12,911 nucleotides of DNA from an uncultured Lachnospiraceae bacterium (GCA_947165105.1 CAMUZC010000047.1:1-12911), one strand, 5' to 3'. Positions 5,648 through 12,911 are shown, counted from the first letter of the stretch. Numbers and translations: made by a program. The notes: generated from the letters alone by a model not told the origin.

Positions 5648-7285
5648 CTAATGCACATTAAATGTACTTCCTCCAACGAATTCTCTTAATAAAGAATTGC
5701 TTGGTAAATAATCTGCAGGAATTGATTCAAAATATCCAAGCATTCTATGTAATCTTTTTGCTTCTGAATACTCTTCATTTGAATTATCAATTTCTGCTAG
5801 TAAAGGCATTGCATAATCTTTTAAAACTGCTAACTCATATATCAATGATGAATTAAACATACTATCTGCTTCTTCTTGGAATGGGAAGATATTTTTTTCT
5901 TCTCCGGCAATAACCGAATCCCACATTTGTAATGTATGTAAAGCCTTGTATCCTCTAAATTGACTATCTCTTACAATTCTTCTAATTAATCTAGTATCTG
6001 TTGTTGAAATTCTATTATGCTCATCTATATTAAGAACAGTTAAACAGCTAATATATATTTTATATTTTTGTTCTTTTGGAATAAGTGGTGTTAACTCGTC
6101 ATTTAGGCAATGAATTCCTTCTATTACTAGAACCTCATCCTCAGCTAGTTTTAAGGTATTTCCCTTATATCTTTTAGTTCCAACTTCAAAATCAAAAGTA
6201 GGCATTTCAACCTCTTCGCCATTCAAAAGTCTTACCAAATGTTCATTAAATAGTTTAACATCAATAGCTTCCAAACATTCAAAATTATAATTACCGTTTT
6301 CATCTTTTGGATTTTCAGGTCTTTCAACAAAATAATTGTCTACAGAAATTGTTACAGGTTTTAATCCATTCAATCTTAATTGAATTCCTAGTCTTTGTGC
6401 AAAAGTTGTCTTACCTGATGATGATGGACCTGCTATTAATATCATTTTGATTTTATCATTTTTGGCAATATCATCAGCAATGTTAGCAATTTTCTTTTCA
6501 TGTAATGCTTCGTCTAATAAAATATAATCTTTTATTTTGCCTTGTCTTGTAATTTCATTTAATTCTTTAACAGTTGGAACGTTTAAAACTCTGTGTAATA
6601 AATCATACTCATCTAATGTTGCTAATAATTTTTTGTTTTCTTGAAATTCTGGTAGTTTGCTAATTTCCTTTCTACTTGGATATCTGACCAAAAATCCTCT
6701 ATGATATTTAATAATTTCATAAATATTTAAACATCCTGTTGATATTGGTAAAATTCCATAGAAATAATTAAAATAATCATCACACCAGTATAAACTTACT
6801 TGTTTTTTAGTGTTTAAATCTAACTGTAATTTTCCCTTTATAGTTTCTTTGTCTTTGTAGAATTCTTTTGCTTCTTCTTTTGTCATAGATTTCTTCTCAA
6901 TTGGCAAATCTCTTTGTACAATTTCGGCAACTTTTTGATTTATTTTATTTATTACTTCATCGGTAACTTTCAAATTATCAAATTCACATAAAAGTGAATT
7001 TGATAATTGATAATTAACCATCATTTGTGCATTTGGATAAAGTTCTTCAACTGCTTTTCCTATTACAAATAATAAGCCTTTTCTGTATACTCTAATTCCA
7101 TCTTTATCACTAATGTCTATTAGAGTTAAGTTTCCATCTTCTTTTAATTTGTAATTTAAGCTTTTAACTTCATTGTTAAATCTTGCCGCAATGCTATTTC
7201 CTTTTTCTATTTCATCTTTCAATAAATCTTTAATTTTTGTATTTTCTTCAACATCTAAAATATTGTCTTTGTATTGAATCTTCAT
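5648..7285 (-). CDS. Three-domain nucleoside kinase (TGS, ThrRS-like, uridine kinase)
   Basis: This 545-residue protein has an N-terminal TGS-like domain (about 1-60). A threonyl-tRNA-synthetase second-additional-domain-like region follows (about 65-200: ELYPNAQMMVNYQLSNS, then YHRGFLVRYPS). The C-terminal half is a phosphoribulokinase/uridine kinase-type P-loop domain. The Walker A motif GPSSSGKTTFAQRL is at about 286-299, ISVDNYF with its catalytic-type Asp at about 313-319, and VIEGIHCLND at about 386-395. Such fusions are common in Clostridia and Thermotogae and are annotated as uridine kinase or nucleoside kinase. They phosphorylate a nucleoside at the 5' position using a nucleoside triphosphate; the true substrate here is not readable from sequence. 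It sits 33 bases after a lipoprotein gene and 19 bases before the RNHCP gene. An AGAAGGAT site supports the ATG at 7285. The coding sequence contains a perfect inverted repeat at 6973-7008. Confidence 0.88.
   Translation of the reverse strand: MKIQYKDNILDVEENTKIKDLLKDEIEKGNSIAARFNNEVKSLNYKLKEDGNLTLIDISDKDGIRVYRKGLLFVIGKAVEELYPNAQMMVNYQLSNSLLCEFDNLKVTDEVINKINQKVAEIVQRDLPIEKKSMTKEEAKEFYKDKETIKGKLQLDLNTKKQVSLYWCDDYFNYFYGILPISTGCLNIYEIIKYHRGFLVRYPSRKEISKLPEFQENKKLLATLDEYDLLHRVLNVPTVKELNEITRQGKIKDYILLDEALHEKKIANIADDIAKNDKIKMILIAGPSSSGKTTFAQRLGIQLRLNGLKPVTISVDNYFVERPENPKDENGNYNFECLEAIDVKLFNEHLVRLLNGEEVEMPTFDFEVGTKRYKGNTLKLAEDEVLVIEGIHCLNDELTPLIPKEQKYKIYISCLTVLNIDEHNRISTTDTRLIRRIVRDSQFRGYKALHTLQMWDSVIAGEEKNIFPFQEEADSMFNSSLIYELAVLKDYAMPLLAEIDNSNEEYSEAKRLHRMLGYFESIPADYLPSNSLLREFVGGSTFNVH
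6973..7008. repeat. Perfect 15-bp inverted repeat inside the nucleoside kinase gene
   Basis: AATTATCAAATTCAC (6973-6987) and its exact reverse complement (6994-7008) flank a six-base loop (ATAAAA). It encodes roughly residues 93-104 of the kinase (around LSNSLLCEFDN), so the stem is also translated. No T-run follows on either strand, which argues against a normal terminator. The predicted hairpin would lie about 280 bases into the kinase message. Confidence 0.85.
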
Positions 7286-7318
7286 GCTTGATCATCCTTC
7301 TTTTGCATTATTACTTTA

Positions 7319-7861
7319 TTATTTATAAATATTTATATATGATTTAGCTGCAGAAGGTGAAGTATTTAATATTTTCCATTCACCATCTATGTTATATACA
7401 TACATTCTTGCAGTATCTGTATCGCTATCTTCAGAACCTTTAATTGTAGCTTTAACTTTTACTTCTTTTCCTTCTGAAACTTTTACATCTTCGTTATATT
7501 TTAAGCTAATGTATTCTTGAACATTTTTTATATCTTCTTCCTTTATATCATCATTTGATGTTATTTCGTATGAAATTTTTAAGTCTTTTCCATATTCATC
7601 TTCTAGTTTTTCATGCATGTTTTCCATGTCATCTTCATCTATATCCATACTATCATTGTAAAAATCTGGGTATGCTTTTTTGTATGTGTCTAAATCAGCC
7701 TTTTCCATTCCATTAAAATAATTACTTATTGGTGTTTCAAAATTTGATTTTTTACTTTCCTTGTCATCCTTGTCCTTTTCTCCACAACCTGACATTACCA
7801 TAACCATTGCAATTAAAGCCATGATTACTAATACAATTCTTAATTCTTTCTTCAATTTCAT
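7319..7861 (-). CDS. Lipoprotein, close paralogue of the divergent zinc-ribbon protein
   Basis: A lipoprotein of 180 residues: basic start MKLKKELR, hydrophobic core, lipobox MSGC with Cys 26, then a Lys/Asp-rich linker (about 28-40) and one globular domain. From PISNYFNGMEK to the C-terminus it aligns without gaps to the C-terminal domain of the plus-strand protein at 8018-8677, about 65% identical by hand count (89 of 137). Shared features are the AYPDFYND segment, an Asp-rich stretch (MDIDEDDME) that might bind cations, LEDEYG, VKVKATIKG, the DSDTDT turn, and W-K-x-x-NTSP near the end. The start has AGGAGG eight bases upstream and its own promoter. It heads a probable operon with the nucleoside kinase and RNHCP genes. 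Function unknown; the fold class (NTF2-like/DUF4878-type) is a guess. Confidence 0.85.
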   Translation of the reverse strand: MKLKKELRIVLVIMALIAMVMVMSGCGEKDKDDKESKKSNFETPISNYFNGMEKADLDTYKKAYPDFYNDSMDIDEDDMENMHEKLEDEYGKDLKISYEITSNDDIKEEDIKNVQEYISLKYNEDVKVSEGKEVKVKATIKGSEDSDTDTARMYVYNIDGEWKILNTSPSAAKSYINIYK

Positions 7862-7890
7862 ATATCATTCCTCCTTTATTTTATACTACA

Positions 7891-7919
7891 ATTCTATATC
7901 TTCCCTAGTAAAAAGTCAA
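7891..7919 (-). promoter_or_regulatory. Promoter of the lipoprotein-kinase-RNHCP operon
   Basis: On the minus strand, TTGACT (7919-7914), 17 bp, TAGAAT (7896-7891), 30 bp upstream of the ATG at 7861 and just upstream of AGGAGG (7875-7870). It is divergent from the promoter at 7954; the two -35 boxes are 34 bp apart. Confidence 0.65.
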
Positions 7920-7953
7920 CTTTAATTTTTTCGACAAATTTGTTCTTTAATTC

Positions 7954-7982
7954 TTGACATTAAAATATACTTATATTATTAT
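7954..7982 (+). promoter_or_regulatory. Promoter of the zinc-ribbon membrane protein
   Basis: A perfect TTGACA (7954-7959), 17 bp, then TATTAT (7977-7982). Expected start of transcription is near 7989. This excludes the upstream in-frame ATG at 7985 as a translation start, since it would lie before the mRNA begins. Confidence 0.7.
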
Positions 7983-8003
7983 ATATGTGTAAACTAAAAA
8001 ATG

Positions 8004-8010
8004 AAGGAGG
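8004..8010 (+). promoter_or_regulatory. Ribosome binding site that sets the zinc-ribbon start
   Basis: AAGGAGG, a full-strength Shine-Dalgarno sequence, seven bases before the ATG at 8018. It lies inside the longer in-frame reading frame that begins at 7985, showing that the first 11 codons of that frame are leader rather than protein. Confidence 0.85.
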
Positions 8011-8017
8011 ATTTTTT

Positions 8018-8677
8018 ATGAGTAAGTTTTGTGAAAACTGCGGAGCAGAAATGGACGATAATCAAGTAGTTTGCCCAAGTTGCGGAAACGGTGCAGAAGC
8101 CAAAGTTGAAGAAACTGTTGCAAATGCTACAGAAACAACTACTACAAGTTCAGCTGCAAATAAAGAAAATTTAAAAAAATATGGAATTATCGGAGGAATC
8201 GCTTTAGCTGTAATAGTTATCTTAGCTATTATCATCAACATCTTAACAAGTGGATGGAAAAAACCTATTGATAATTACTTCAAAGGAATGGAAAAAGGAA
8301 ATCTAAAAACATATGAAAAAGCATATCCAGATTTCTACAATGACAAAATGGACTTAGATGACGATGATATGGAAAAAATTAAAGACAACTTAGAAGATGA
8401 ATATGGTGAAAAAATCAAAATCACATACAAAATCACTAAGAAAGAAAACATCAAGAAAGATGACTTAAAGAAAGTTCAAGAATACATTGAAAAAGTATAT
8501 GATGAAGATGTTAAGATCTCAGCTGGTAAAGAAGTAAAAGTTAAAGCTACAATCAAAGGTAAAGATGATAGTGATACAGATACACAAAAAATGTACGTTT
8601 ACAAAATTAACGGAAAATGGAAATTATTCAATACATCACCTGACTCAGCTAAATCTTACTTAAAAAATAATAAATAA
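8018..8677 (+). CDS. Zinc-ribbon, membrane-anchored member of the secreted paralogue family
   Basis: This is a 219-residue protein in four parts. An N-terminal zinc ribbon has Cys at 5, 8, 19 and 22 (CENC...CPSC). A Thr/Ser/Ala-rich linker follows (about 25-48), then one membrane helix (about 56-77, GIIGGIALAVIVILAIIINI). Last is an extracytoplasmic domain from PIDNYFKGMEK (about 83) to the end. That last domain is about 65% identical to the lipoprotein encoded divergently next door. The ribbon should face the cytoplasm and the C-terminal domain the outside, as in many Firmicute zinc-ribbon membrane proteins of unknown role. The pair thus presents the same outer domain on two anchors: lipid and helix. 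The start is fixed by AAGGAGG and by the promoter. A terminator follows the tandem stop codons at once, so it is a single-gene unit. Function unknown. Confidence 0.87.
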   Translation: MSKFCENCGAEMDDNQVVCPSCGNGAEAKVEETVANATETTTTSSAANKENLKKYGIIGGIALAVIVILAIIINILTSGWKKPIDNYFKGMEKGNLKTYEKAYPDFYNDKMDLDDDDMEKIKDNLEDEYGEKIKITYKITKKENIKKDDLKKVQEYIEKVYDEDVKISAGKEVKVKATIKGKDDSDTDTQKMYVYKINGKWKLFNTSPDSAKSYLKNNK

Positions 8678-8678
8678 T

Positions 8679-8716
8679 AAAAAAAGATTGGATTTTTAAA
8701 AATCCAATCTTTTTTT
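8679..8716. terminator. Perfect bidirectional terminator between zinc-ribbon gene and mutS
   Basis: Two exact 19-base arms (8679-8697 and 8698-8716) meet with no spacer: A-run, GATTGGATTTTT, then the reverse complement ending in a seven-T run. It starts within two bases of the plus-strand stop codon and ends eight bases from the mutS stop codon, so it should end both convergent transcripts. In RNA, the central A/T bases would open to form the loop. Confidence 0.92.
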
Positions 8717-8724
8717 GTTTTACT

Positions 8725-11364
8725 TTAACTTAGTTTTTCCTTCATTTTAACAATAGTATTAAGTGCATCTATTGGTGTCAATTGATTTATATCAATCTTA
8801 TCAAACTCACTTGCAACTTCTGCTAATTTGAAATTAAACATATCAACCTGCCCTGCTACTACTTTCTTACTTTCCTTTTCAATAACTCTATTGTTCAAAA
8901 TATTTCTTCTTTCCAAAGAACGTAGAATTTCATTAGCTTTCTTCGTAACATTTTGTGGAACACCTGCTAAACGTGCAACATGAACACCATAACTTTCATC
9001 TGTTCCACCCTTTACAATTTTTCTCAAGAAAATTATATCTTCTCCCTTTTCTTTTACAGCGATTGAGTAATTTTTTACACCATCTATTTTTTCTTCAAGT
9101 TCAGTTAATTCATGATAATGTGTTGCAAATAATGTCTTAGCACCACATAAATTTTTATCTGCAATATGTTCTGCAACAGCCCATGCAATAGATAATCCAT
9201 CATATGTTGATGTTCCTCTTCCAATTTCATCTAAAATAACTAAACTATTTGATGTAGCTTCTTTAAGAATTGTTGCAACTTCCATCATCTCAACCATGAA
9301 TGTACTTTGCCCCATTGATAAATCATCTGAAGCTCCAACTCTTGTAAATATTTTATCAACAACACCAATTCTTGCTTCCGAAGCTGGAACATAACTTCCT
9401 ATTTGAGCCATTAATGTAATTAATGCTACTTGTCTCATATATGTTGATTTACCGGCCATATTTGGTCCTGTAATTATTGCCAAACGATTGCGAGACTTGT
9501 CTAGATAAGTATCATTTGGAACAAATTCTCCTGCTTGAGACATTTTTTCAATAACTGGGTGACGTCCGTCTTTTATATCAATAATCCCTTCATTATCAAC
9601 CACAGGTTTTACATAGTTCATATCTTCTGCAACTGTTGCAAATGACGTTAAAACATCTAAAGTTGCAACAATGTTTGATGTTTTTTGAATTCTCTGAATT
9701 TGTTTTTCAATTGATTCACGAACATCAGTAAAAGCCTTATATTCCAAGTTTATTACCTTTTCCTCTGCCCCTAAAATCTGATTTTCCAAATTCTTAAGTT
9801 CTTCAGTTACATATCTTTCAGCATTTGTTAATGTTTGTTTTCTAATGTATCTATCTGGAACCATACTTAAATTAGATTTTGTAACTTCAATAAAATATCC
9901 GAAAACTTTATTAAATCCTACTTTTAATCCTTTAATTCCAGTTGCTTCTCTTTCTTTAGCTTCCAATTGAACAATCCATGTTTTTCCTTCAGTTGTAGCC
10001 TTTTTTAGTTGGTCTATTTCAGGGTCGTATCCTAATTTGATAATTCCCCCCTCTTTCACACTAATTGGTGGTTCTTCTACAATAGATTTTTCAATTAATT
10101 CATATACATCTTCTAAAACATCTAATTCCTCATATAATTCTCTCAACATTCCAGATTCAGTTTTAGATAGAATTTCTTTTACTTCTGGTAATTGTTTAAC
10201 AGAGTTTTTCAAAGAAATTAAATCTCTACCATTTGCATTTCCATAAGCAATTTTTCCTGCTAATCTTTCAATATCATAAACTTTTTTTAAACTATCAATT
10301 ATATCACCTTTAAGAATAATGCTATTTTTTAATTCTTGTACAGAATCTAATCTTTTATTAATTTCTTTTACATCTATTAATGGATCATTAATCCATCTTC
10401 TCAAAAGTCTTCCTCCCATTGATGTTGAAGTTTTATCAAGTACCCATAGAAGAGTTCCTTTTTTGGATTTATCACGCATTTTTTCTGTTAATTCTAGATT
10501 TCTTCTGGCATTTATATCTAGTGACATATATTGTGTTATATTGTAGATTTTTATCGTATTTATATGTTCAAGATTCGTTTTCTGTGTTTCTGTTAAATAC
10601 GTTATTAATGCATTTATTGCTGGAACCATTAGATTTTTGTTATCTATTTCCTGCATTTGTTCCTTATTAGAAATTTTCTTTCCATCTTTTGATTTATCGC
10701 TAACTACATTGTACATTTGTAATAAAAGATCAGTCTCATCATTAAAATTCTCTTCTTTTTCTAATGAAACATATACTTTAAACCTTTCCTGAATTTTGCT
10801 TAATTCAGATTTAGTTTCAAACATCATTTTATTAACTATAACTTCAGATGGAGAATATCTTGAAATCTCATCCAACAACTTTGAAAAGTTATTATTTTCA
10901 CAAATTTGAGTTGCATAAAAATCACCTGTTGAAACATCACAAACACCCAAGCCATAGTAAATTCCTGTTTTATATATACTCATTATATAATTATTTTTCT
11001 TTTCTTCTAATAGATTTGATTCAATAACTGTACCTGGAGTTACAACTCTTATAACCTCTCTTTTTACAATTCCTTTAGCTTCTTTAGGATCTTCCATTTG
11101 CTCACAAATAGCAACTTTATATCCTTTTGAAATAAGTCTTGCTATATATCCTTCAGCTGCATGGAATGGAATTCCAGCCATTGGAGCTCTTTCTGCCTGA
11201 CCACAGTCTTTTCCTGTTAAAGTTATTTCTAATTCTCTTGACACAGTAATAGCATCATCAAAAAACATTTCATAAAAATCGCCTAATCTGTAAAACAAGA
11301 TACAATCACTGTATTCTTCCTTTGTCTTTAAATAATGTTGCATCATTGGTGAAAATTCTGCCAT
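8725..11364 (-). CDS. mutS: DNA mismatch repair protein MutS
   Basis: This is a full-length MutS1 of 879 residues. It recognises base mismatches and small loops and recruits MutL. The mismatch-probing GDFYEMF motif places Phe 30 and Glu 32 as expected. The connector and core lever domains follow to about 440, then the clamp region (about 440-550). The ABC-type ATPase has Walker A GPNMAGKST at 633-641, the STFMVEM signature region at about 687-693, Walker B LVILDEIGRGTS at 708-719, and ATHYHEL at 747-753. QVDMF at 839-843 fits the beta-clamp binding motif, and the extreme C-terminus (LTPIDALNTIVKMKEKL) is the usual oligomerisation segment. ATG at 11364 has GAGGT about nine bases upstream. It follows miaB, as in many Firmicutes, but a composite palindrome separates the two and mutL is not downstream; the gene ends in a bidirectional terminator. 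Confidence 0.98.
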   Translation of the reverse strand: MAEFSPMMQHYLKTKEEYSDCILFYRLGDFYEMFFDDAITVSRELEITLTGKDCGQAERAPMAGIPFHAAEGYIARLISKGYKVAICEQMEDPKEAKGIVKREVIRVVTPGTVIESNLLEEKKNNYIMSIYKTGIYYGLGVCDVSTGDFYATQICENNNFSKLLDEISRYSPSEVIVNKMMFETKSELSKIQERFKVYVSLEKEENFNDETDLLLQMYNVVSDKSKDGKKISNKEQMQEIDNKNLMVPAINALITYLTETQKTNLEHINTIKIYNITQYMSLDINARRNLELTEKMRDKSKKGTLLWVLDKTSTSMGGRLLRRWINDPLIDVKEINKRLDSVQELKNSIILKGDIIDSLKKVYDIERLAGKIAYGNANGRDLISLKNSVKQLPEVKEILSKTESGMLRELYEELDVLEDVYELIEKSIVEEPPISVKEGGIIKLGYDPEIDQLKKATTEGKTWIVQLEAKEREATGIKGLKVGFNKVFGYFIEVTKSNLSMVPDRYIRKQTLTNAERYVTEELKNLENQILGAEEKVINLEYKAFTDVRESIEKQIQRIQKTSNIVATLDVLTSFATVAEDMNYVKPVVDNEGIIDIKDGRHPVIEKMSQAGEFVPNDTYLDKSRNRLAIITGPNMAGKSTYMRQVALITLMAQIGSYVPASEARIGVVDKIFTRVGASDDLSMGQSTFMVEMMEVATILKEATSNSLVILDEIGRGTSTYDGLSIAWAVAEHIADKNLCGAKTLFATHYHELTELEEKIDGVKNYSIAVKEKGEDIIFLRKIVKGGTDESYGVHVARLAGVPQNVTKKANEILRSLERRNILNNRVIEKESKKVVAGQVDMFNFKLAEVASEFDKIDINQLTPIDALNTIVKMKEKLS

Positions 11365-11402
11365 TTTTTGTTACCTCTTTTCTTTTAATTTTTGAACGGT
11401 CT

Positions 11403-11509
11403 TGAGACATTTGGGGACGGTCTTTTTTTGTCTCATTTTTGAGACATTTTAACACCGTCCCGGATTGTCTCATTTTTGAGACAAATCAAGACCGTCCCCA
11501 GATGTCTCA
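11403..11509. repeat. Composite palindromic repeat (REP/MITE-like) between miaB and mutS
   Basis: The ends are 22-base inverted repeats (11403-11424 and 11488-11509) with one mismatch, each containing GGGGACGGTCTT or its complement. Inside are two identical copies of the 16-base hairpin GTCTCATTTTTGAGAC (11430-11445 and 11467-11482), separated by a spacer holding CACCGTCCCGG. Just outside, ACGGTCTTGAGACATTT (11396-11412) looks like a collapsed extra unit. G+C is far higher than the surroundings and no protein is encoded. On the minus strand no T-run follows the hairpins, so it does not look like a miaB terminator. Similar GGGACGGT/TGAGACA palindromes occur, from memory, in many Clostridia. 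Confidence 0.8.
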
Positions 11510-11516
11510 CATCAAT

Positions 11517-12911
11517 TTAACAAATCTCGCCTTTCAAATACCACATATGCTCTGAAACAATTTTCAAATCTACCATATTTCCAATCATTTCTGTGCATCC
11601 TTCAAAATTTACTACTTTATTTGAGTCTGTTCTTCCTGTTAGGATGCTGTTATTTGTTTTGCTAACACCTTCTACAAGAACTTTTTGTATTGTTCCGATA
11701 TATTTTTGATTGTTTTCTGCAATTTGGCTTTCAACTAACTCTTTTAATCTATTAAATCTCTCATGTTTTATTTCTTCTGGAACTTGATTTTCCATTCTAT
11801 CACCTGGTGTTCCAACTCTTCTTGAATAGATAAACATAAAGACTTGTTCAAACTTAACTTGTCTTACCACATCTAATGTATCTTCGAAGTCTTCCTCTGT
11901 TTCACCAGGGAAACCTACAATAATATCTGTTGAAAATACAACTTCTGGAATCATTTTTTTCATTTTTTCAGCTAATGATAAAAACTGTTCCTTTGTATAT
12001 TTTCTGTTCATAACTTTTAGAATTTGTGTACTACCAGATTGTAATGGCAAGTGAACTATTTTGCTTACTTTTTCACAATCGCGTATCGCCTCAATAACAT
12101 CATCTGTGAAATCCTTTGGGTGTGGAGATACAAAACGTATTCTTTCAATTCCATCTATTTTGTTTACCGCTCTTAAAAGATCAGCAAAACTTTTAATGTC
12201 ACTTTCAAAATCCTTTTTTCCGCTTCTCAAATATGAATTAACATTTTGACCTAACAAAGTAATTTCTTTATAACCTTGAGCAGCTAATTCTCTTACTTCG
12301 TTTAGAATATCTTCCGGATTTCTGCTTCTTTCTCTTCCACGAACATATGGAACTATACAGAAACTACAAAAATTATTACATCCATTCATTATTGTTACAG
12401 ATGCTTTAATGTTATCATTTCTTTTTATTGGCAATCCTTCAATAATTTCACCATCAATATCTAAAATATCTTCAATTCTTTTATTATTAATTATTTTAGA
12501 ATATAGGTCTTCTGGGAATTTATGTAGTGTATGAGTTCCGAAAACAATGTCAAAATATGGATAGCTTTGTTTTAATTTTTCAACAATATGTTTCTCTTGC
12601 ATCATGCATCCACCAATAGCAATTATTGTTCCACGTTTTTCTTTAACTTTCTTTACTTCACCTAGCTTTCCAAATAACCTATCTTCTGCATTTTCTCTAA
12701 CACAACAGGTATTGAACACAACTAAATCAGACTCTTCTAAATTATCTGTTTTGGTATAACCCATTTTCTCAATCATACCACATAATTTTTCAGAGTCGTT
12801 TTCGTTTAACTGACATCCCATTGTCATAATTAAATATTTTAAGTTTTTTCCATCGTTTATTTTCTTTACTTTATCTATGTATTGTAATTCATTTTCAATA
12901 TTTAAACTCAC
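11517..12911 (-). CDS. miaB: tRNA-2-methylthio-N6-dimethylallyladenosine synthase MiaB
   Basis: A radical-SAM methylthiotransferase that converts i6A37 to ms2i6A37 in tRNAs reading UNN codons. Numbering from the window edge, the MTTase domain has cluster cysteines in TMGCQLNENDSEK (Cys 33), FNTCCVRENAEDR (Cys 69) and GGCMMQE (Cys 102). The radical-SAM CxxxCxxC is GCNNFCSFC (Cys 178, 182, 185), followed by the VPYVRGRERSR segment. A C-terminal TRAM domain spans about 395-455 and the protein ends WYLKGEIC. The stop is at 11519-11517. The reading frame touches the window edge at a GTG that could be either a start or an internal Val. Relatives I recall carry a further 10-20 residues, so the 5' end is probably cut. 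It lies upstream of mutS on the same strand. Confidence 0.96.
   Translation of the reverse strand: MSLNIENELQYIDKVKKINDGKNLKYLIMTMGCQLNENDSEKLCGMIEKMGYTKTDNLEESDLVVFNTCCVRENAEDRLFGKLGEVKKVKEKRGTIIAIGGCMMQEKHIVEKLKQSYPYFDIVFGTHTLHKFPEDLYSKIINNKRIEDILDIDGEIIEGLPIKRNDNIKASVTIMNGCNNFCSFCIVPYVRGRERSRNPEDILNEVRELAAQGYKEITLLGQNVNSYLRSGKKDFESDIKSFADLLRAVNKIDGIERIRFVSPHPKDFTDDVIEAIRDCEKVSKIVHLPLQSGSTQILKVMNRKYTKEQFLSLAEKMKKMIPEVVFSTDIIVGFPGETEEDFEDTLDVVRQVKFEQVFMFIYSRRVGTPGDRMENQVPEEIKHERFNRLKELVESQIAENNQKYIGTIQKVLVEGVSKTNNSILTGRTDSNKVVNFEGCTEMIGNMVDLKIVSEHMWYLKGEIC

Noticed and set aside
7985..8017. In-frame upstream ATG adding 11 residues to the zinc-ribbon protein
   Set aside because: It lies before the predicted transcription start, has no ribosome binding site, and its frame contains the AAGGAGG that serves the ATG at 8018.
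11430..11482. CRISPR-like repeat pair
   Set aside because: Only two copies, each self-complementary, spaced by part of a larger palindrome and without any cas gene; this is one composite palindrome.
11403..11509. Intrinsic terminator for miaB
   Set aside because: On the minus strand the hairpins are followed by A-runs or mixed sequence, not T-runs.

Overview
The window is AT-rich DNA (hand counts of 25-37% G+C, depending on the gene). It has strong purine-rich ribosome binding sites, consensus sigma-A promoters with 17-bp spacers, the standard genetic code (TGG used for Trp) and Gram-positive style lipoproteins. Together with an LCP-family wall protein, a TGS-domain nucleoside kinase and a miaB-mutS arrangement, this points to a low-GC Firmicute of the class Clostridia, probably a gut-type lineage. 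I cannot name the species.

Region 1 (1-2433, minus strand) concerns the cell envelope. It runs from a LytR-CpsA-Psr (LCP) glycopolymer transferase, through a palindromic terminator, to a two-subunit glycosyltransferase (PssD/Alg14-like then PssE/Alg13-like, stop codon abutting start codon), and then to the first 40 codons of a probable UDP-sugar pyrophosphorylase. Together these could supply, transfer and attach a surface polysaccharide. pssE is about 10 percentage points richer in G+C than its partner pssD.

Region 2 (2434-4643) holds an unrecognised 207-residue protein on the plus strand. It has a textbook promoter and a small hairpin in its leader. It converges on a Fic-domain protein, with a bidirectional terminator between them. 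The Fic motif carries serine where the metal-binding acidic residue normally sits.

Region 3 (4644-8677) contains three members of one paralogous extracytoplasmic domain family: two lipoproteins on the minus strand and a zinc-ribbon, membrane-anchored version on the plus strand. The two closest copies are divergent neighbours, about 65% identical, and look like an inverted duplication. Between the lipoproteins lie a three-domain nucleoside (uridine-type) kinase and an RNHCP zinc protein. The kinase gene contains a perfect 15-bp inverted repeat. A promoter in the divergent gap can drive lipoprotein, kinase and RNHCP as one operon, possibly continuing into the second lipoprotein and fic.

Region 4 (8679-12911, minus strand) is RNA modification and DNA repair: miaB (N-terminus at the window edge) then a complete mutS. 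They are separated by a 107-bp composite palindromic repeat that looks like a REP or MITE-type element. mutL does not follow mutS; instead a perfect 19-bp bidirectional terminator separates mutS from the zinc-ribbon gene.

I found no tRNA, rRNA, riboswitch, CRISPR array or complete insertion sequence. The largest gaps between genes are under 200 bases, and each is described. The best candidates for something undescribed are the triplicated secreted family, the Ser-substituted Fic protein, the unknown 207-residue gene and the composite palindromes. None of them amounts to a demonstrated new system.
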